Source: JBFHIJ01 sp963678775
GTDB lineage: Bacteria > Bacteroidota > Ignavibacteria > Kapaibacteriales > UBA2268
Reading direction: 5' to 3'
Assembly (NCBI GenBank): GCA_963678775.2
Contig: CAXXGR010000002.1
Location: 248,001-312,000 of the forward strand
DNA: 64,000 bases
Of the stretch, positions 63,508-64,000 are shown in pieces. How positions within the stretch are numbered: the stretch's first letter is position 1; each line of letters starts with the position of its first letter. The notes below the pieces were generated by a model that had not been told where the DNA came from, searched no databases, and saw nothing but the letters and a program-made list of their open reading frames with translations. The position numbers and the translations under genes were made by a program.

Positions 63508-64000
63508 ATGACAAACATAATTAAATATCTCATTATCTCTGCTTTTGCTACTGTCATTTATATCGCTTCGCTTGACTATGAAGCAGTGAAGTGTGACGAT
63601 ACAGGGTTAATAGATTACTATACAAAACATGGAAATACAACAGGCTCTGTTATAGGTGAGTTTTCGCAATCATATTTGAATACTACTTACTACCGACCAC
63701 TTGTAAATATCAGCTTTAGAATAGATGCGACTCTTTGGGGAAAGGACGCCGGCAAGTATCACAGGTTAAATATTTTACTACACATAGCATTTTGCCTGCT
63801 GCTATTTACTGCAGTGAAACGCCTCAGTGAAAGCGAATCTTTAGCTTTGCTCGCGGCACTAATATATGCAGTCCACCCACTGTTTGCTAATGCCGTTGCG
63901 TGGATACCGGGTAGGAATGATCTAATGCTTGGTGTGTTTGGGATGGCTTCGTTCATATATTTTGATAACTATCTCCAAACTAAAAAAATAAAAGATTTAC
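63508..64000 (+). CDS. Polytopic membrane protein, GT-C/TMTC-like, cut by window end
   Basis: An ATG at 63508 opens a frame with no stop before the window edge (164 codons seen). The N-terminal helix is followed by a loop with YYRPLVNISFRIDATLWG, then YHRLNILLHIAFCLLLF (helix), LALLAALIYAVHPLFANAVAWIPGRNDLMLG and another helix. The HPLF.NAVAWIPGRNDL segment is typical of large membrane proteins of the TMTC/DUF1736-like class, predicted lipid-linked-sugar glycosyltransferases often fused to TPRs. The C-terminal part lies outside, so the function is tentative. Confidence 0.75.
   Translation, partial: MTNIIKYLIISAFATVIYIASLDYEAVKCDDTGLIDYYTKHGNTTGSVIGEFSQSYLNTTYYRPLVNISFRIDATLWGKDAGKYHRLNILLHIAFCLLLFTAVKRLSESESLALLAALIYAVHPLFANAVAWIPGRNDLMLGVFGMASFIYFDNYLQTKKIKDL

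Noticed and set aside
1..64000. CRISPR array, rRNA operon, intact insertion sequence or prophage
   Set aside because: No regularly spaced short direct repeats, no rRNA signature, no transposase, integrase or phage structural gene could be recognised.

Overview
This is AT-rich bacterial DNA (coding regions look like the mid-30s % GC) from a Gram-negative member of the Bacteroidetes/Chlorobi (FCB) group. Evidence: several secreted proteins end in type IX secretion (Por) C-terminal sorting domains (SPNP...G.Y...). There are also a TonB-dependent receptor with a carboxypeptidase-regulatory N-terminus, Bacteroidetes-style lipoproteins, and the order pheT - coiled coil - zapA - ncRNA - rny. A Kapabacteria/Ignavibacteria-like lineage fits best, but this is inference; no rRNA gene is present.

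Layout. 1-5.9 kb: menB (menaquinone), a secreted M28 peptidase and two glycosyltransferases. 5.9-8.5 kb: an outer-membrane barrel gene overlapping a GT2 glycosyltransferase gene, then a small secreted protein. 8.5-22.8 kb: a block of large secreted T9SS cargo proteins, the largest 2667 aa. 22.8-26 kb: a TPR-like membrane protein, tRNA-Arg(CCG) and a fused 2-oxoacid dehydrogenase E1. 26-28.2 kb: gatB and a PPP-family phosphatase, both broken by single-base homopolymer insertions. 28.3-32.3 kb: J-domain protein, HAD hydrolase, RmlD-like reductase and a sodium:solute symporter. 32.4-38 kb: a lipoprotein alpha-2-macroglobulin with an intact CAEQ thioester. 38.3-47.8 kb: pheT, a 1392-aa coiled-coil protein with perfect 84-residue repeats, zapA, a structured ncRNA (probable 6S RNA) and rny.

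47.9-55.2 kb, between the convergent genes rny and ymdB, is the main accessory island. It is a minus-strand row of orphan Rhs/YD-repeat 'tip' cassettes. Each has a short, GC-richer Rhs-core head followed by a different AT-rich effector tail, and all but the last are followed by a distinct candidate immunity gene (membrane protein, YbbC/YhhH-type NTF2-fold lipoprotein, LRR protein, lipoprotein). Two tails carry HExxH motifs and one resembles DUF4329. The outermost two cassettes are near-identical copies. Several are interrupted by in-frame TAA codons, frameshifts or REP-like palindromes. No full-length rhs gene lies in the window, so this looks like a silent, decaying reservoir of toxin tips.

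55.3-64 kb: ymdB, PduO-type cobalamin adenosyltransferase, a gene-poor decayed stretch, pterin carbinolamine dehydratase and enolase. These are followed by a wHTH-SEFIR/TIR protein that may be a defence gene, a structured region with a terminator, a TonB receptor with its lipoprotein partner, and a membrane protein cut by the right edge.
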